From Cynocephalus volans (taxonomy: Eukaryota > Chordata > Mammalia > Dermoptera > Cynocephalidae), in the NCBI RefSeq assembly GCF_027409185.1, contig NC_084464.1, positions 42,135,095 through 42,199,094 of the forward strand: a stretch of DNA of 64,000 bases, written 5' to 3'. Numbering within the stretch: position 1 is the stretch's first letter; the number at the start of each line of letters is the position of its first letter. The notes under the pieces are model-generated. The model was not told the origin of the DNA and ran no database searches. It saw only the letters and a program-made list of their open reading frames with translations. Shown in pieces: positions 1 through 12,025 of this stretch. The position numbers were made by a program, and so were the translations under genes.

Positions 1-3000
1 GGAAATGAGTTGCGTCAAATCACAAACCTAGCAAGAATGTAAATTCTCTACTTTCTCCTTTATATCACAGGAACAGCTGCTCCTGTATGTGGCACATTAA
101 ATAGAAAAGAGAGATTAGACTTTTAGGAAGCTGAAGATTTTTATCCAACAAACATTTATTGGGCACTTTTTATGTGCCAGGTGATATGCTGAGCACTGAA
201 GATACTAAGACAGTCTGTTCCCAACCCCTGAGCTTCTAGTCGAGGAGTAGTGTGAGCAGTACAAACCAGAGAGGGCGGTGGGTCCAAGGACTGAGGGCTC
301 CTCTGGGAGAGGGCAGCTCAGGGATGCTTTTACAGGAGATATCTGGGAAGAAAGAAAACATCTCTCCAGTGGATGATGTGGGGCAGGGAAGGGGGCAGGG
401 TGCTTTCAGGCAAAAGCAAGCAAGCTCAGTGTGTGGGAGAGTTCCAGGGAGTTGGGTGTGTTAAAGGAGGACAGAAGAGAAATGTGAAGGGAACTGGATG
501 TAGAAGCAAAAGCAATGATGGGGAGAACAGTGACATTAAATTTCCAATCTACGTAAAACCTTTGCATTGCTGTGATGAGGGTTGAGGGGGGATCTTACAA
601 CTATAGTGTTATGGAATAACAAGGGTATTTCTCCATTATGTTGGGGTGAAAGGAACTTAAGTGAAATAAAGGAACATTCATTGAGCATTCTAATATGCCA
701 GATGGCTTGCAAAGTGCTTTCACATACATTATGTAATTTAATTCACATAGCAGTTGAAAAGAGGAAGACCTATTTGGGTTGACATGAGAAGATCTCTATT
801 AGGACCCATGGTTAAAAGAAAAAGTAAGTGCAGAACACTATGTGCTATAAGTTATGAGAGAACAGGAAGTACAGAGCCGGACCAGCCTGAGAGAACGAGG
901 TGCATCTGGAGAATGGCAGGTGGCTCACCGTGCTGGTGCTTGAGGATTCCAGTGTGGTGGCGGTGGTGCGTCATGCCCGGGGCTGGAGCTCAGAGGGACA
1001 TGGAGCTTGCCCTGCTGTGGGCTTGACGCCAATCCTGTTATCCTAGGTGAGTCTCAGAGGGTTTTTAAGTGGGGAAGAAACACACTTTGATTAAATGTGC
1101 TATAGAGATTGTTCTGGCTGCAGGTGGAGGATAGATTGGAGCAGGGAGGGAGTCCAGCGAGGTCTGAGAGACCACAGGGCTAAACAAGGCTGGACCGTGG
1201 GAATGTACAGGGGGAGGAAGTAAGTGTGAGAAACTGGTCTGAGGGAGTGAGTGGGCAGCAGATCATGACGTGACTGATAAAAAAGGAAAAGAAAAAAGGA
1301 GCACAGAACACAATGAGGTTATTTTCAGAATTTTAATTGAAATTATATATGCAAATAAAAAGTCATGTAATTGGATGAGTTAATTAGAAAAAATAGCAGC
1401 CTTCACTCCTGTCTTCACTACTTTCAACTCTTTGAGCTGATTTGCTCTTTGGTGTTTGTCTCCATATCTGCAAGTACCAGGATTATATTACTTCTATACT
1501 CCTTCAATTTTAGGCATTATCATTGGCTTGCTTTCATGAAATATATAGCTTTTTTTTTTTACACACCAACCTCACTTGGTCTACAAATATCCCTACTACC
1601 CCCTACTATCCTCACTTTATCTAGCTATTTCAAAAATACATCACACACACATTCACATACATATTTCTATGTGTACATAAATATGTGTGTAAATACACAG
1701 AAAAGTGTGCTGTAGGATTCAGGGAGACAGAAGCTAAAGGAGATTTTCATTCTTCCTGTCTTGTTTAAATTCTTTATAAATGAATGTATACATTAATTAC
1801 TTGTGTAGTTAAAAAAGCTAATCCACACAACAATGCTAAAAGGTAATTATCATTACCCACAGTTTACAGATGGAAAAACTGAAGCCCAGAGAAGTAAGTA
1901 ATTTGTTCAAGGTCTTACAGCAAGCAAGCACATCTGATCAAAAGCAGGTTTGAATCTCAAGGAAGAGAAGGGCCGAACAAGAGCCAGACAAGAGGACGTG
2001 AAAAAGAAAGTCAGGCATTGTGTGCATGTGTGTGGGTGGGTGGGTGGGGAATGAGGAACCTTTGAGAACAGGAGATTCTGCCTTTGGCAGAAAGGATTAA
2101 TGAAGGCAGGGGGCAGCAACATCAGAGCCGTCTGATTTGAAGGAAATGTTAAGGGTTTTCTCAGGAAAGTGGAATCAGTAACAATAAGACAGACGCACTG
2201 GACTAAAGGATGAAAGGTCATGGCCCCACTTCCTTAGAGAGTGTCCCCAGAGAACTCAGGGGCCAGGCATCTGCCAGCTGTTGATTTATTCTGCGGTGAG
2301 TCACTGGATCCCTGAAACTGACAGCAAGAGTGAGATCACCACCCTAAAAGGCAGGGAGCAAAGACACAAGCCCCTTGGGGTCCAAGAAGCTGAACCCGTC
2401 TGGTCAGAGGCCACTGTCACAAAACCAACAAAGAATTCATATCTAAGAGGTTTCCTCAGGGCTCATATGAGTAGGTATGGGAGTTGCTGGGAGGCTGTGA
2501 TACCAGGCAGGATGACAAACAAAAACAACCCAGCCAAGAAGACAAGCTGCAGAGTCTCTGCCCTGGTAGAACAAGGGATGTCCATGTAGCAGAAGCCTGA
2601 GAGAGGTCCTAGCCAAGGCCACCCAAGGCAGCTGGCTCCACCCTAATCATGACTAAGCTTCCCCAGGGCCTAAGGTCGCTTGTCCACTTCCAAGGCCATG
2701 AGGATTGGCGAACGTGACCTGGGATTATATGGCTGGGTTGGAGGTTGAACACCTTGGAGATAAACTTGAGATTTGTTCTATTTGAAAACTTTCTTGCATT
2801 GAACTGGGTTCTACACATATACATGCATGCCCCAAGCCCACTAATTCATCTTTTTCCCAATTCCCCACCTAAACACTGAGACTGAAAAAAAGAGCAGCCT
2901 CTGACACTGGGAAGCTGGCCTGACACAGCTAAACCACGTTATTCTCCTTTTAGGTATAAACTGTTTTACAGAATACCAACCTTGGACAAATTTACTCTGA

Positions 3001-4030
3001 GACCTTGATAAAATGAGACAAAGTAAGGTCACTTCATAATTTTGTATGAGCGCAGACAAAAACAAGCTCACTGTGCCACCCACAAAATATCAAACACCCC
3101 TTCTCTTAGCCAAAAGGAATATCTGCTAACTCTTTACCAATTACAGTTTTATCTTTATTCTAGTCTCCCCACAGATAAAATTTATTGATAGTCGTAGAAT
3201 TTGCTCTGTTTTCTAACAGCATTAATCTAGAGTAAACCCCCCTCTTTCTTAGACCCTCCCCAAAATCACATAACCAAAACCCAAATTCTTTAATAGGTTT
3301 TTTCCCAGCACACTCTTCTTGAGATGTGCCACAATTCTTTGTGGGATAAACTCTCCCTTGCTGCAGTTCCCGGGGGACTTTGGCTGGAGGATATTGATAA
3401 CACTCAGTGTTCTTTATTCTTATCCTCTGGGATCCACACTGAAAACTTGGATCCATGCTGTATGGAAGAAGAAGGTACAAAGGCAGGAGGTGCTGTCAGA
3501 AAGGACAAAACCAGTCATGCACTCACTCAACAAATATTTATAGAGCACCCACATATGCCATAGTCTGTTCTAGGTGCCAAGGACAATCGGCAAGCAAAGC
3601 AGGATCCCTGAATTTTCAGGAAGCTCTCAATTGCGGGTGGGGGTGAGAAAGGCACATAAACAGATCATTATGGTTTGTGGAGATAAGAACTTGATGGAGG
3701 TATGCCCTGGGGGCTACAATATGCTCATAGATGAGGTGCATCTAAATTAGTAATGTGGGAGAGGAGGGGAAGGGGGTCTTGAGGCCCTGGAGGCTGGGGA
3801 CAGCTCCTCAGAAGGAACAAAAAGAGCAGGTCAGTGAGATGGTAAACAGCGATGAGTGGGGAACTTTATGCAATTTGGTCTTACTAGAGTGAAAAATAGG
3901 AAGCAGGTGGGTGGAGGGGTTAAGCTGGAGGCACTTACAAATCACATGTGTAGATTAGGCTTCATTCATCCTTTAAAGAGCAGGGGCATCACTGAAAGTC
4001 CAGAGAGTCCTGACATGATCAGATTATATT
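1..4030. other. Intergenic, no gene seen; old repeats
   Basis: No open frame here resembles a known protein and none has convincing exon boundaries. Text resembling ancient mammalian repeats is seen at about 140-230 and 3520-3690 (an 'AACAAATATTTAT...GAGCAC' type element), 660-760 and 1800-1935 (MIR-like, with the typical 'TTACAGATGGAAAAACTGA' core). The remaining DNA is unremarkable AT-leaning sequence. Confidence 0.6.
1800..1935 (+). repeat. MIR-like ancient SINE fragment
   Basis: The segment contains the MIR-type core (acccacagtttacagatgg, then a-aactgaagcccagagaag) followed by a 'caaggtcttacagcaag' tail. Recognition is from memory of the MIR consensus; boundaries are approximate. Confidence 0.5.
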
Positions 4031-4039
4031 TTCAAAAAA

Positions 4040-4137
4040 AATTTTGGGTGGTAGGGCATCTAGCTGGTAACAGGGATTGAACCTGGACCTTGGTGTTATC
4101 AGCACCACACTCTAACAAACTGAGCTGACAGTCCACC
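4040..4137 (-). repeat. Monomeric tRNA-Ile-like SINE
   Basis: Read on the minus strand this is one diverged tRNA-like unit: a GCTCAG-type A box region, 'gtgtggtgctgataacaccaagg' and a B-box-like 'ggttcaatccc' segment, then an A-rich tail (T-run on the plus strand at about 4033). Confidence 0.7.
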
Positions 4138-5329
4138 CCACGCCGACCCCCCTTAAAAAATCATTTGAATGTCTGCAGCTTACTCTAAAATGCATAAAAT
4201 CATAAAATGGACTGATGGATGAAGGGATGGATAGGTGGAAATCTACTTGATAAAGTATAGTACAATGCTAATGATAGAATATAGGTGGTGGGCATTTGGG
4301 TGGTCACTGTAAAATTCTTTCAACTCTTTTGTCTTTTGGAAAATTTTCATAATAAAAGTTTGGAGAAAACTACTTTGGCCTGGGTTATAGAGGATGGATT
4401 GGGCAGGACAAGTGTGGAAGCAGGGTGATGAGGGAGGCAGCTGTCACAGTAATCCAGATGATGGCTGATGCCTGACCTAGGTGGTGTCAGTAAAAGGACG
4501 GAGTGAAGCGGGTAGAGTCCTGAGGTAGGAGGATGTCGACGGCGTTGGGGTCTGAAGGACCATGAGAGTGAGGAAAAGAAGCAGTTGAGGATAACACCCA
4601 GGTGAGGGTGACTGGGTAGGCAATGGGGACAGTGGCAACCAATGTGTTAGAGAACAGGGCAGCAGGAACAGATCTGGGAAGGGGGACAAGATGACCTGAT
4701 GATCTCAAAGTGTCTGTGGGAACGTGCACGGGAGGTCCCAGACCCCCAACTCCTCAAGGGGGCCACTCTGGCAGGGGAAGGGGTCTCATCACTGTGAGTC
4801 TCCTTCTCTTGACACCCCGGCTTTCACTGGACTTCCACAAAAGTGGGGTGGCTTTTGCTTACTCTGCCTCACTAGGGAGCAGCTCCTCTGCTCTCCTGGT
4901 GCCTTCTCAACTCCCGCCATGCTGTTTCCTCTTCTATCTTTTGGAGACCGTCTCCCTCATTACTTTAGTCCCCCAGACAAGATGCCCAAACTTGACTCTT
5001 TCTGGAGAATACTCTCCTCTGTCTCCACTGCTTTGTCTTTCTTTCTTCTCATTTTAGCCTCTCTCAAGTCTTGTCCTTGGCTGTCTTTTCCAATGCCACT
5101 GTTTTTCTCTTTTTTGTATCCTCACTTTCCAGTGGGTGATAGATGGAGTTGTGGGTTGAATTGTGCTTGCTCAAAGACATGTTGAAGTCCTAGCCCTGGG
5201 TACCTATACATGTGACTTTATTTGGAAATAGCGTTTGGGTTTTTTTTTTTTTCCAGATGTAATCAAGTTAAAATGAGGTCATATTGTATTAGGGTGGTCC
5301 CAAATCCAATATGACCAGTTTTACTTTTT

Positions 5330-5735
5330 ACAGAGATCTGAACCCTTCACATTGTTGGGAAAATAGAATAATTTAATCAGGCCTCCTCACCTTAGGTCAG
5401 GTTGGGGGTGGTGCGGTGCATTCTTTGTAAGTAAATTGTGTGTGGGGGTGGAGTTAGTGTGCATGCACAGAGCTGTGGCTTGGCTGGTGTCTGCCTCAGG
5501 TGGCTGCACCACACCCAGCCATGCTCTCGAACCTACGGCTTCCAAGGACCTTTTTGGCTGGTTACCTAGCTCATAGACCTGCGTGTGAGGGGTCTGGGCA
5601 CCCAGCCTGGTGTGTGAAGGGTTTGTCACCCAGTCTGGACAACGGGCTTGAGGGGTGTGTGAGCTCCAGACCCAGCCCTAGCTCAACAGTGTTATAACAC
5701 CACACTCTAACCACCTGAGCTAACAAGCCAGCCCA
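5330..5735 (-). repeat. Monomeric tRNA-like SINE split by an LTR
   Basis: Two pieces of one minus-oriented SINE flank an LTR: 5330-5352 ('gatctgaacccttcaca') and 5689-5735 ('gtgttataacaccacactc...gctaacaagccagccc'). Joined, they follow the monomeric SINE pattern seen elsewhere in the window. The SINE sits inside the MLT1 LTR. Confidence 0.6.
5353..5688 (+). mobile_element. Solo LTR, family A (TGTTGGG...CTCAACA)
   Basis: It starts TGTTGGGAAAATAGAATAAT and ends GCTCAACA, matching the ends of two minus-strand copies at 23,457 and 38,487. The U5-like 3' part ('cctagctcatagacctgcgtgtgagg', 'tcacccagtctggacaacggg') is shared with them. Central parts are shorter than in the other copies. No clear target duplication. 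Confidence 0.65.
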
Positions 5736-6019
5736 TGTCCTTCTAAGAAGAGGGAAATTTTGACACAGAGACACAGGGGAGAAGGCTATGTGAAAATGGA
5801 GGCAGAGATTCAAGTGAAGCATCTACAAGCCAAGGAACGCCAAGGATTGCCAGTAAACAGCAGAAGCTAGAAGAGGCAAGGAAGGTTCTCTCCTACCCCC
5901 TTCGGGAGCATGGCCCTGCTGACAACTTGATTTCAGACTTCTGGCTTCTAAAGTTTCTGTTGTTTTAAGCCACCCCATCTGTGGTAATTTGTTATGGCAG
6001 CCCTAGGAAACTAACATGG

Positions 6020-7100
6020 GAGTTGAGGGTGTCATGGTGGAAGAGGGGGCAATACCAGGGAGAGGTATTTGTTGGTTATTTGTTAAAACCATTCTGTTAT
6101 ATATTTTATGGGATTTTATTTTTTCAGGATGGCTTTTGCATGTGCTTTGGGTTAAAGGACTTGAGTTTGAGCATCTGTGCTGTATCTGGAACGTGGGAAT
6201 GTAATGATACCTAACTCAAGAGGTTGTGAGGAGTAAATGGAATAACGTCTCTGAAACCATTTAGCAAACTGTTAAGCTCTGTAAATTGGTTGTTATTCAT
6301 ACTGTTACAACCGTGTGGAGGAACAGGAAAAACCCTGGACTAGGGAATGGGCGTCTAGGCCTTTGGTAAGGGTTTAGCGTGTGCCTGACTTCCCAGACAT
6401 AACGCTGTATGAATGGCCAGGACACTGTTTAGGTAAATCAGCTTCTGAAAGAGGGGCTCCTCTTCTCCCAGGGGTTGAGAAGGGGATGGTCTTATTTCAA
6501 GCTTAGGGTCCAGGTTGAACGACCTCCCCAAGGGTAAACCTTGCCGCAAAGCATCCCTTCATTCACAGTGAACCAGCTCCTGGACTGCACAAGGACAGCA
6601 GGAGAGTGAAAGGAGGATGAGTAAATGCTGCTGCTGTCCTCGAGGAGTTCTCAGTCTACTGTGGTCAGTGCTGTGACAGAGCTGGCTGGCACGGCACTGG
6701 AAATGTGCACACTGCCTGCAGGAAGAACCAGGAACCTGCGGTGGTAGTCCTTCTGGGGGAGGTGAGTTGGGGCGGGGCCACAAAAAACCGAGTGGGATTT
6801 CCAAGACGTCAGTCTTGTGGGAAAGAGGAGTTAGGGGATGGTTTCAATTTAGTAACTATTTATTAATCAACTACCCCATTCTAAGGTCTGTGCCAAGTGT
6901 CAGGGTTTAGGAGAGGAAGGAAGTATAAAATCAACATAAGACAGTGGGAAATCTACCTCTCTAGTAGGGAAGCTAAATCTGCATGCAATTAAAGGAAACC
7001 ACAAGGTAAAATGTATGAATTCATGGTTTTGAGTATGGGAAATAAGGAATCTGGTCTGTCCTGGGGTGATTCTGAATGAACATACGGAGGGGAATTGCTT
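6020..7100. other. No gene seen
   Basis: Ordinary unique-looking sequence. Short open frames on both strands have no recognisable domain. A stretch at 6840-7020 resembles the old 'aactatttattaatcaact...' repeat type. Confidence 0.5.
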
Positions 7101-7109
7101 GCAGGTCTT

Positions 7110-7560
7110 GGCCTGCATGTCCCCAGCCCGCGGTCGTCCCCTCGACAGGCAGGTGAAGGCTGCTTATGTAATCGGCGGCGCCTCGCAGGCGACCGGGGGA
7201 ACTGGATGGAGAAGCCCGGCCAGGGTTGACTGCGCGCTGCTGGAATCCGCGCTCGGGGCGTTGGCTCGCTCCCTCCCCGGCACCCGGGCCCGCCCTCCCG
7301 CTGCGGAGACACGCGCCCGGCAGCCGGGCGGTCAGAGGCCGACTCCCCGGGCCTCCGGTAAGCCAGCCAGCTCCCAGCTGGCACAAGGCTGCTGTAAAAG
7401 CTTCCAGACGCCCGCCCACCATCCGTCTACCCCGCCCCCCGCCCGGCTGAAGGAAGTCAAAGCAGCAGCCCATAGTCGTCTTCAACTGTGGTACAAATCG
7501 TGGCTCTTGCTCTCCGCGGGTCGTCCTGTCGTCCCGTTGGCTCTGTGTTTTCAAGCCCCT
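7110..7560. promoter_or_regulatory. CpG-rich block without an assignable gene
   Basis: CpG density rises sharply relative to both flanks (cggcggcgcctcgcaggcgaccggg, cgcgctgctggaatccgcgctcggggcg, cacccgggcccgcc). Open frames run through it on both strands because of base composition, but none looks like a conserved protein. The block lies about 2.8 kb beyond the 3' end of the TRIM31 remnant. A CpG-island promoter, for example of a non-coding transcript running through TRIM31, is an inference only. Confidence 0.45.
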
Positions 7561-8098
7561 CGTCTCTTTTACTTTTTTTGGATCACCCAGGAAACAGGGG
7601 CAATCTTCTGAGTTTAACTTCGATCCCTACATGGCAACATCAGAAATTATCAAGATTTTTGTTGCGGATGCTGGTGGTGAGGGTTCTAGGGCAGGATGCA
7701 CCTGGTCTTGGGATTTATTTTCGTTTCTGCGTCTGAGGAACCACGAAAGGAGAATGGATTTGTCTTTGAAAGGGAATCACTACATCCACCCCCACTCCAA
7801 GTTAAAGCCAGTCTTTAGTGATCATCAAAATGTTTTCAGCACCTCCAAAAGGACGTCTGGGTTCTGAGTCAGATTCACTCCCAAATATTGACCCTGGGAG
7901 ACTGTGCTGAAAGGTGAAAGGATGTCTTTTTTTTTTTTTTTAAGTGTCAACTTTCCATTATGAAAATTTTAAACGTATGTAAAGAAAATGTATGATGAAC
8001 TCATGTGCACCCATCACCCCCTTCAACAATGATCAACTCTTGACCAATTTTGTTTAATTGACTACCTCCCACTTGCCCGCTCCCTTTTCCCGCTGTGT

Positions 8099-8272
8099 AT
8101 TTTTTTTTTTTTTTTTTTAAAGATGACCGGTAAGGGGATCTCAACCCTTGACTTGGTGTTGTCAGCACCACGCTCAGCCAGTGAGCGAACCGGCCATCCG
8201 TATATGGGATCCGAACCCGGGGCCTTGGTGTTATCAGCACCGCACTCTCCCGAGTGAGCCACGGGCCGGCCC
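8099..8272 (-). repeat. Dimeric tRNA-Ile-like SINE
   Basis: Two tandem tRNA-like units with a T-run on the plus side. Flanked by direct repeats of 'cccgctgtgtattttt' (about 8086-8101 and 8274-8289), a target-site duplication that defines the insertion. Confidence 0.85.
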
Positions 8273-8299
8273 TCCCGCTGTGTATTTTTAAGCAAATCC

Positions 8300-9340
8300 C
8301 AGAAATCACATCATTTTATTGGTAAAACTTCAGTATGAAAAATAACTCCTTGTAAAAAGTACAATCCTCACAACTTAAAAGTGAACCAATGTAAATTTAC
8401 AGTTGATGTTCAAATTTATGTTTCATACTTTTAAAAACTAAATTACTAGTAATTTATACAAACCAGTATCCAAGCAAGTCTACCATTGCATTTGGCTGAT
8501 ATGACCTTTAGACTTTTTTCATTTATAGGTTTCCCTTTCTCCTTTTTTTCCTCCAGCAATCTATTTGAAGAAAAAAACTGGGTCTTTGTCCTGTGAATTT
8601 TCCCAGACTGTGATTTTCTGACTGCATCTCCATGATGCTGTTAAAGTGATTCTGATAGAACTAGATCTGACCTGCTTCAGATTTTTAAGCCTGCTTTATG
8701 GCCAGAGCTAAGAAATACATTTTATTTTTAAGAGAAAATACATAATGAGTTTATACTGATTTCCCAATTCAAATCTAGGATTACTATGTATTTATTTCCC
8801 TTCTTTTATGTCATATTTGTAAGAGAAAACCTAATCTTTTAGGTTGAAAATCTTGGTCCCTAATAACATTAGCATAATTACTTATTTTCTTTACCCTACT
8901 ATATGTGTGTGTATATATGTATACACACATGTATATATGTATATACACATATATAATAGATTCAGAATAACAACACTGATATTATTATTAACAATATAAT
9001 AAATGAAAAGTTTAAAATTTATTTGCAATTCTTTTTGACCTGAGGATATATCCTACTAAGGATATGCAGTAAAATTACTGCATTTTAAAGTGACTTTGAA
9101 AAATTGCTCTCTGGTGTGTAAGCTACCAACTATATACACAGGTAGGTTAATTTTGTCTCATTTTAATTTTGTTTTATAATGATGTAAAATATTTACGTGG
9201 TATCAAAGTCAAATTTTAAAAACAGGGCACATTCAGAAAAGACTGATTTCCATTATTTCCACCTGTTTTCCCTCCTTCTATAGGTTACTCTTTTAGGTTT
9301 TGGTTTATCCTTCCACTTAAACATATAAAAATAAGTAAAT
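8300..9340. other. AT-rich intergenic, no gene seen
   Basis: AT-rich sequence with no coding signal. A TATG/TACA-type microsatellite lies at about 8900-8955. Confidence 0.5.
8900..8955. repeat. TA-rich microsatellite
   Basis: Alternating 'tgtgtgtgtatatatgtatacacacatgtatatatgtatatacac' pattern. Confidence 0.8.
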
Positions 9341-9514
9341 GGGGCCGGCCCGTGGCTCACTCGGGAGAGTGTGGTGCTGAGAACACCAAGGCCCCGGGTT
9401 CGGATCCCATATACGGATGGCCGGTTCGCTCACTGGCTGAGCGTGGTGCTCACAACACCAAGTCAAGGGTTAAGATCCCCTTACCGGTCATCTTTTAAAA
9501 AAAAAAAAAAAAAA
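9341..9514 (+). repeat. Dimeric tRNA-Ile-like SINE
   Basis: Full two-unit copy ending 'ttaccggtcatctttt' plus an A-run; the flanking direct repeat 'aagtaaatg' occurs on both sides. Confidence 0.85.
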
Positions 9515-10061
9515 AGTAAATGAATATGTATATTTATATTTCACCTTTTCTTAGGTAAACTGTATCATGCAATGTGTACTGTTTCTCATCTTGCTTTTTA
9601 TCTTGGAGGTCATCCTATAATAATATAAGGATAGTCCTCACTTGCAAAATGTATAGAAGGAGCTGGGGCAGGCATGGCTGAGTTGCCCCGTCAAGCGTCA
9701 AGGTTTTCAGATCTTTGTTTTCAGCATGAGGTCCGATGGGCCAACGCCGCATTGAGAGTCACGGGGGCTGCGGGAGATGAGGCAGAGGACAAAGGGTTAG
9801 GCCATTAGGCCCGGGTCAGTTGTCCAGGTTCCTGCATCTATGTCTCAAACAGGATGCAGCTGGATGCTTTCTCATCGCAGCCTTTCGAACCATCACCTGT
9901 GGATGGACATTTGGGTTGTTTTCAGTCTTGTCCTATTACAAACAGTGCTGCAACGAATATCCTAGTGTACAGTCTTTTCGTGTATTTGAGCCTTTCTGAC
10001 CCAGACATATTGCGGGTGAGGGGGGTGGGGGACTGAGAGAAAGAAAGAACATATATTTATT

Positions 10062-10166
10062 TATTTATTATTATTATTTTTTAAAGATGACTGGTAAGGG
10101 GATCTCAACCCTTGACTTGGTGTTGTCAGCACCGCGCTGTCCCACGTGAGCCACGGGGCCGGCCCA
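10062..10166 (-). repeat. SINE copy reduced to one chimeric tRNA unit
   Basis: The 3' part of the second unit ('gatgactggtaaggggatctc...cagcaccgcgct') runs directly into the 5' end of the first unit ('gtgagccacggggccggccc'); the middle of the dimer is missing. Flanking 'agaaagaacat' repeats (before about 10,055 and at 10,167) mark it as one insertion. Confidence 0.75.
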
Positions 10167-10336
10167 GAAAGAACATTAAAAGCAGGGTCAGAGACGTCAG
10201 GCCTGGATCAGGCAGCGTAAAGGGTGTAACCTTCCATAAAAGCTACTGGAAACCCAGCTTCAACCTTACCAGCAGCAGCATATCCCAAAGCGAGGGTGTA
10301 GTGGGGCGGAGACGGAGAGTAAAGAAAAGGAATCAC

Positions 10337-10885
10337 TTAGGGACTCAGGGTAATCTGGGTGCCGGAAAACAGGAGCTGAAAAAAGGGGAAGATCTGTCCT
10401 GGGAAGGAGACGTGGAAGGTGTAGATGTGGTTGCCCGTGGTGGCGTCATAGAAGACAACCTCCCCGTCCTGGTCATCCACGCGGACGCCCACTTTCTTCG
10501 GACGCTCCGGGAGATCCTCCCAGGTGCCGCCCTCTGTAAGCGCCTGGCACTCAGAGCCGGTGATGCGCAGCGCCCAGAAACCAGTCAAAGTCTCGATGAT
10601 CAGGAAGCCGGGCCGGGGCACTAGTTCCGAGGCCCCGCCCACCACGCAGGCCCCGCCCTCGGGCCCTGGAGCTCCGCCCCCGGGCCCTTGGAGCTCCGCC
10701 TCCCAGGCCTGGCGTCTGGAGGAGAGGCGGGGCGAGCCCAGCACGCTGCGGGAAAGGTAGAAGCGCTCGGGGCTGGCGGGCTCCTCCGACCTGCACCGAG
10801 GGACGAGGTGCAGTGTCACTGTCGTTAGATCCCGGGAAAGGATGAGGTCCGGATGTGGCCGAGGCCGCGTCCAGGGTTACAGGGA
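10337..10885 (-). pseudogene. TRIM31: TRIM31 last exon: PRY-SPRY (B30.2), frameshifted
   Basis: The acceptor 'tctttccacag' precedes codons giving VTLD, then after a one-base insertion (around 10,854-10,856) the classic PRY run LILSRDLTTVTLHLVPR. The SPRY part is open to a TAA at 10,337: FYLSRSVLGSP, GFWALRITGSECQALT, KKVGVRVDDQDGEVVFYDA, NHIYTFHVSFPGQIFPFF. The usual tryptophan of the 'WAVG' motif reads CVVG. Human TRIM31 ends before such a domain, while other mammals, as I recall for mouse, carry it, so this is the ancestral C-terminus. The exon is strongly GC-rich. It could instead belong to another TRIM gene, but strand, spacing and the preceding TRIM31 exons favour TRIM31. RNF39 was checked and does not match. 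Confidence 0.8.
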
Positions 10886-10999
10886 CTGTGGAAAGATGGG
10901 GAGAAGAAAGAGGGGGTAGCCCCGGGTCGAGTCGTCCAGCCCCCTACCTCTGAGCTCCCCCGGGATGCGGGATGCAACCGGAGAGGCTTTCTCTTCAGT

Positions 11000-12020
11000 C
11001 ACAGCCTTCGTTGTCCCCAGAAAAGTCCTAGGTCCCGCTCCCTCCTCATTAAAGTTAATCCCTAAATTTCACCATTTGCTGTTCTGTGGATGCAGAGGGA
11101 ATCTCCCCACTGGCGGTGGTGGCGGGATCATTTCAAAACCCAAGGATGAGACCATTTCTTCCTTTCCCGTTTCTGTGGTCCTTGATTCCCATTTCTAACA
11201 CAAGAGTTGGGGCTATTATAAGAGATGTCGAGGCCCAGACTTTCTGGGCACAAATAATTTTCTAAAGTGGACCCACTGAAACACAGTGATGGGAGGCTGG
11301 AATACAGAAGGAGAAATAGTCTGAGCCCCCCTTCCCCACCTCACCCTCACACTTGTACTAGGATTCAGACGTTGAATCATAGTGTATCAAGGCCCTAAGT
11401 CCAGAAGGAAATGTGGATGGGGCCCCTCCCGACCCACTCTCTACAAAGGCTTGAGTAGTGCTGGTTCCAATCTCTGCTAAAGATTTAAGAGTGAGGATCT
11501 CATTCTATTTCCTGATTTGTTGTCTTATCTCAAACCCTTTACTGCAATATTAATTAATTTTCCCTTGCTGGATTTGGGGGTGAGGGTCGGGGGAGGGGAA
11601 GATGGAGGATGTGGAAATGTGGGGAAGAGCGAGAGTGGTCAGGGTCATGAGAATGGGTTAGGCGGACTGTGACCCAGGCAGGCTTTACTCATCTCTGGAC
11701 CTCACACTTGGCTGAACTGCTGCCTCGGTAAATGGTTGTAAAAAGGGGGTGGGGGGCAGTAGGAGGGGCTCGTTGGAGAATGAGAGGAGACAGAGGTAGG
11801 GACATCTTTTATCCACTAGGTGGCACCACAGCCAAAGCGATCAGGAGAAGCCAAGCGTGGAGCGGGAGCCCCGGGGGTCCCTGGGAGTCTTATCCCCTCC
11901 TTTTAGTCAGGACCACGTCCATCCTTTCTCCAAGTCTTCACCACCGCTACTCCAATCTCCACTCTCAGTAGCTGGGTCTCTCCCCCACTCTCTCCTCCCT
12001 TGACCCAACCCACTCCATCA
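11000..12020. other. Intron or inter-exon DNA of TRIM31, nothing distinct
   Basis: Between the PRY-SPRY exon and the candidate 83-bp exon. Purine-rich stretches at 11,570-11,650 and 11,740-11,780. No other exon recognised. Confidence 0.5.
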
Positions 12021-12025
12021 GGGAC

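Larger units (their letters stand above)
5147..6016 (+). mobile_element. MLT1-type MaLR solo LTR, interrupted
   Basis: The ends match the remembered MLT1 LTR: 'gttgaattgtg...atgttgaagtcctagcc' at the start and 'gttttaagccacc...ggcagccctaggaaactaac' at the end. Between 'aatatgaccagt' and 'tgtccttctaagaagaggg', adjacent in the consensus, lies a tRNA-like SINE that itself contains another LTR (5353-5688). The element is old and non-coding. Confidence 0.65.

Noticed and set aside
7021-7611. Long overlapping frames on both strands as genes
   Set aside because: They follow from GC-rich, stop-poor composition; no domain, no conserved start, and frames overlap on both strands.
10337-10885. RNF39 PRY-SPRY exon
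   Set aside because: RNF39 neighbours TRIM31 in human on the same strand, but its remembered C-terminal residues do not fit, whereas the preceding exons are clearly TRIM31.
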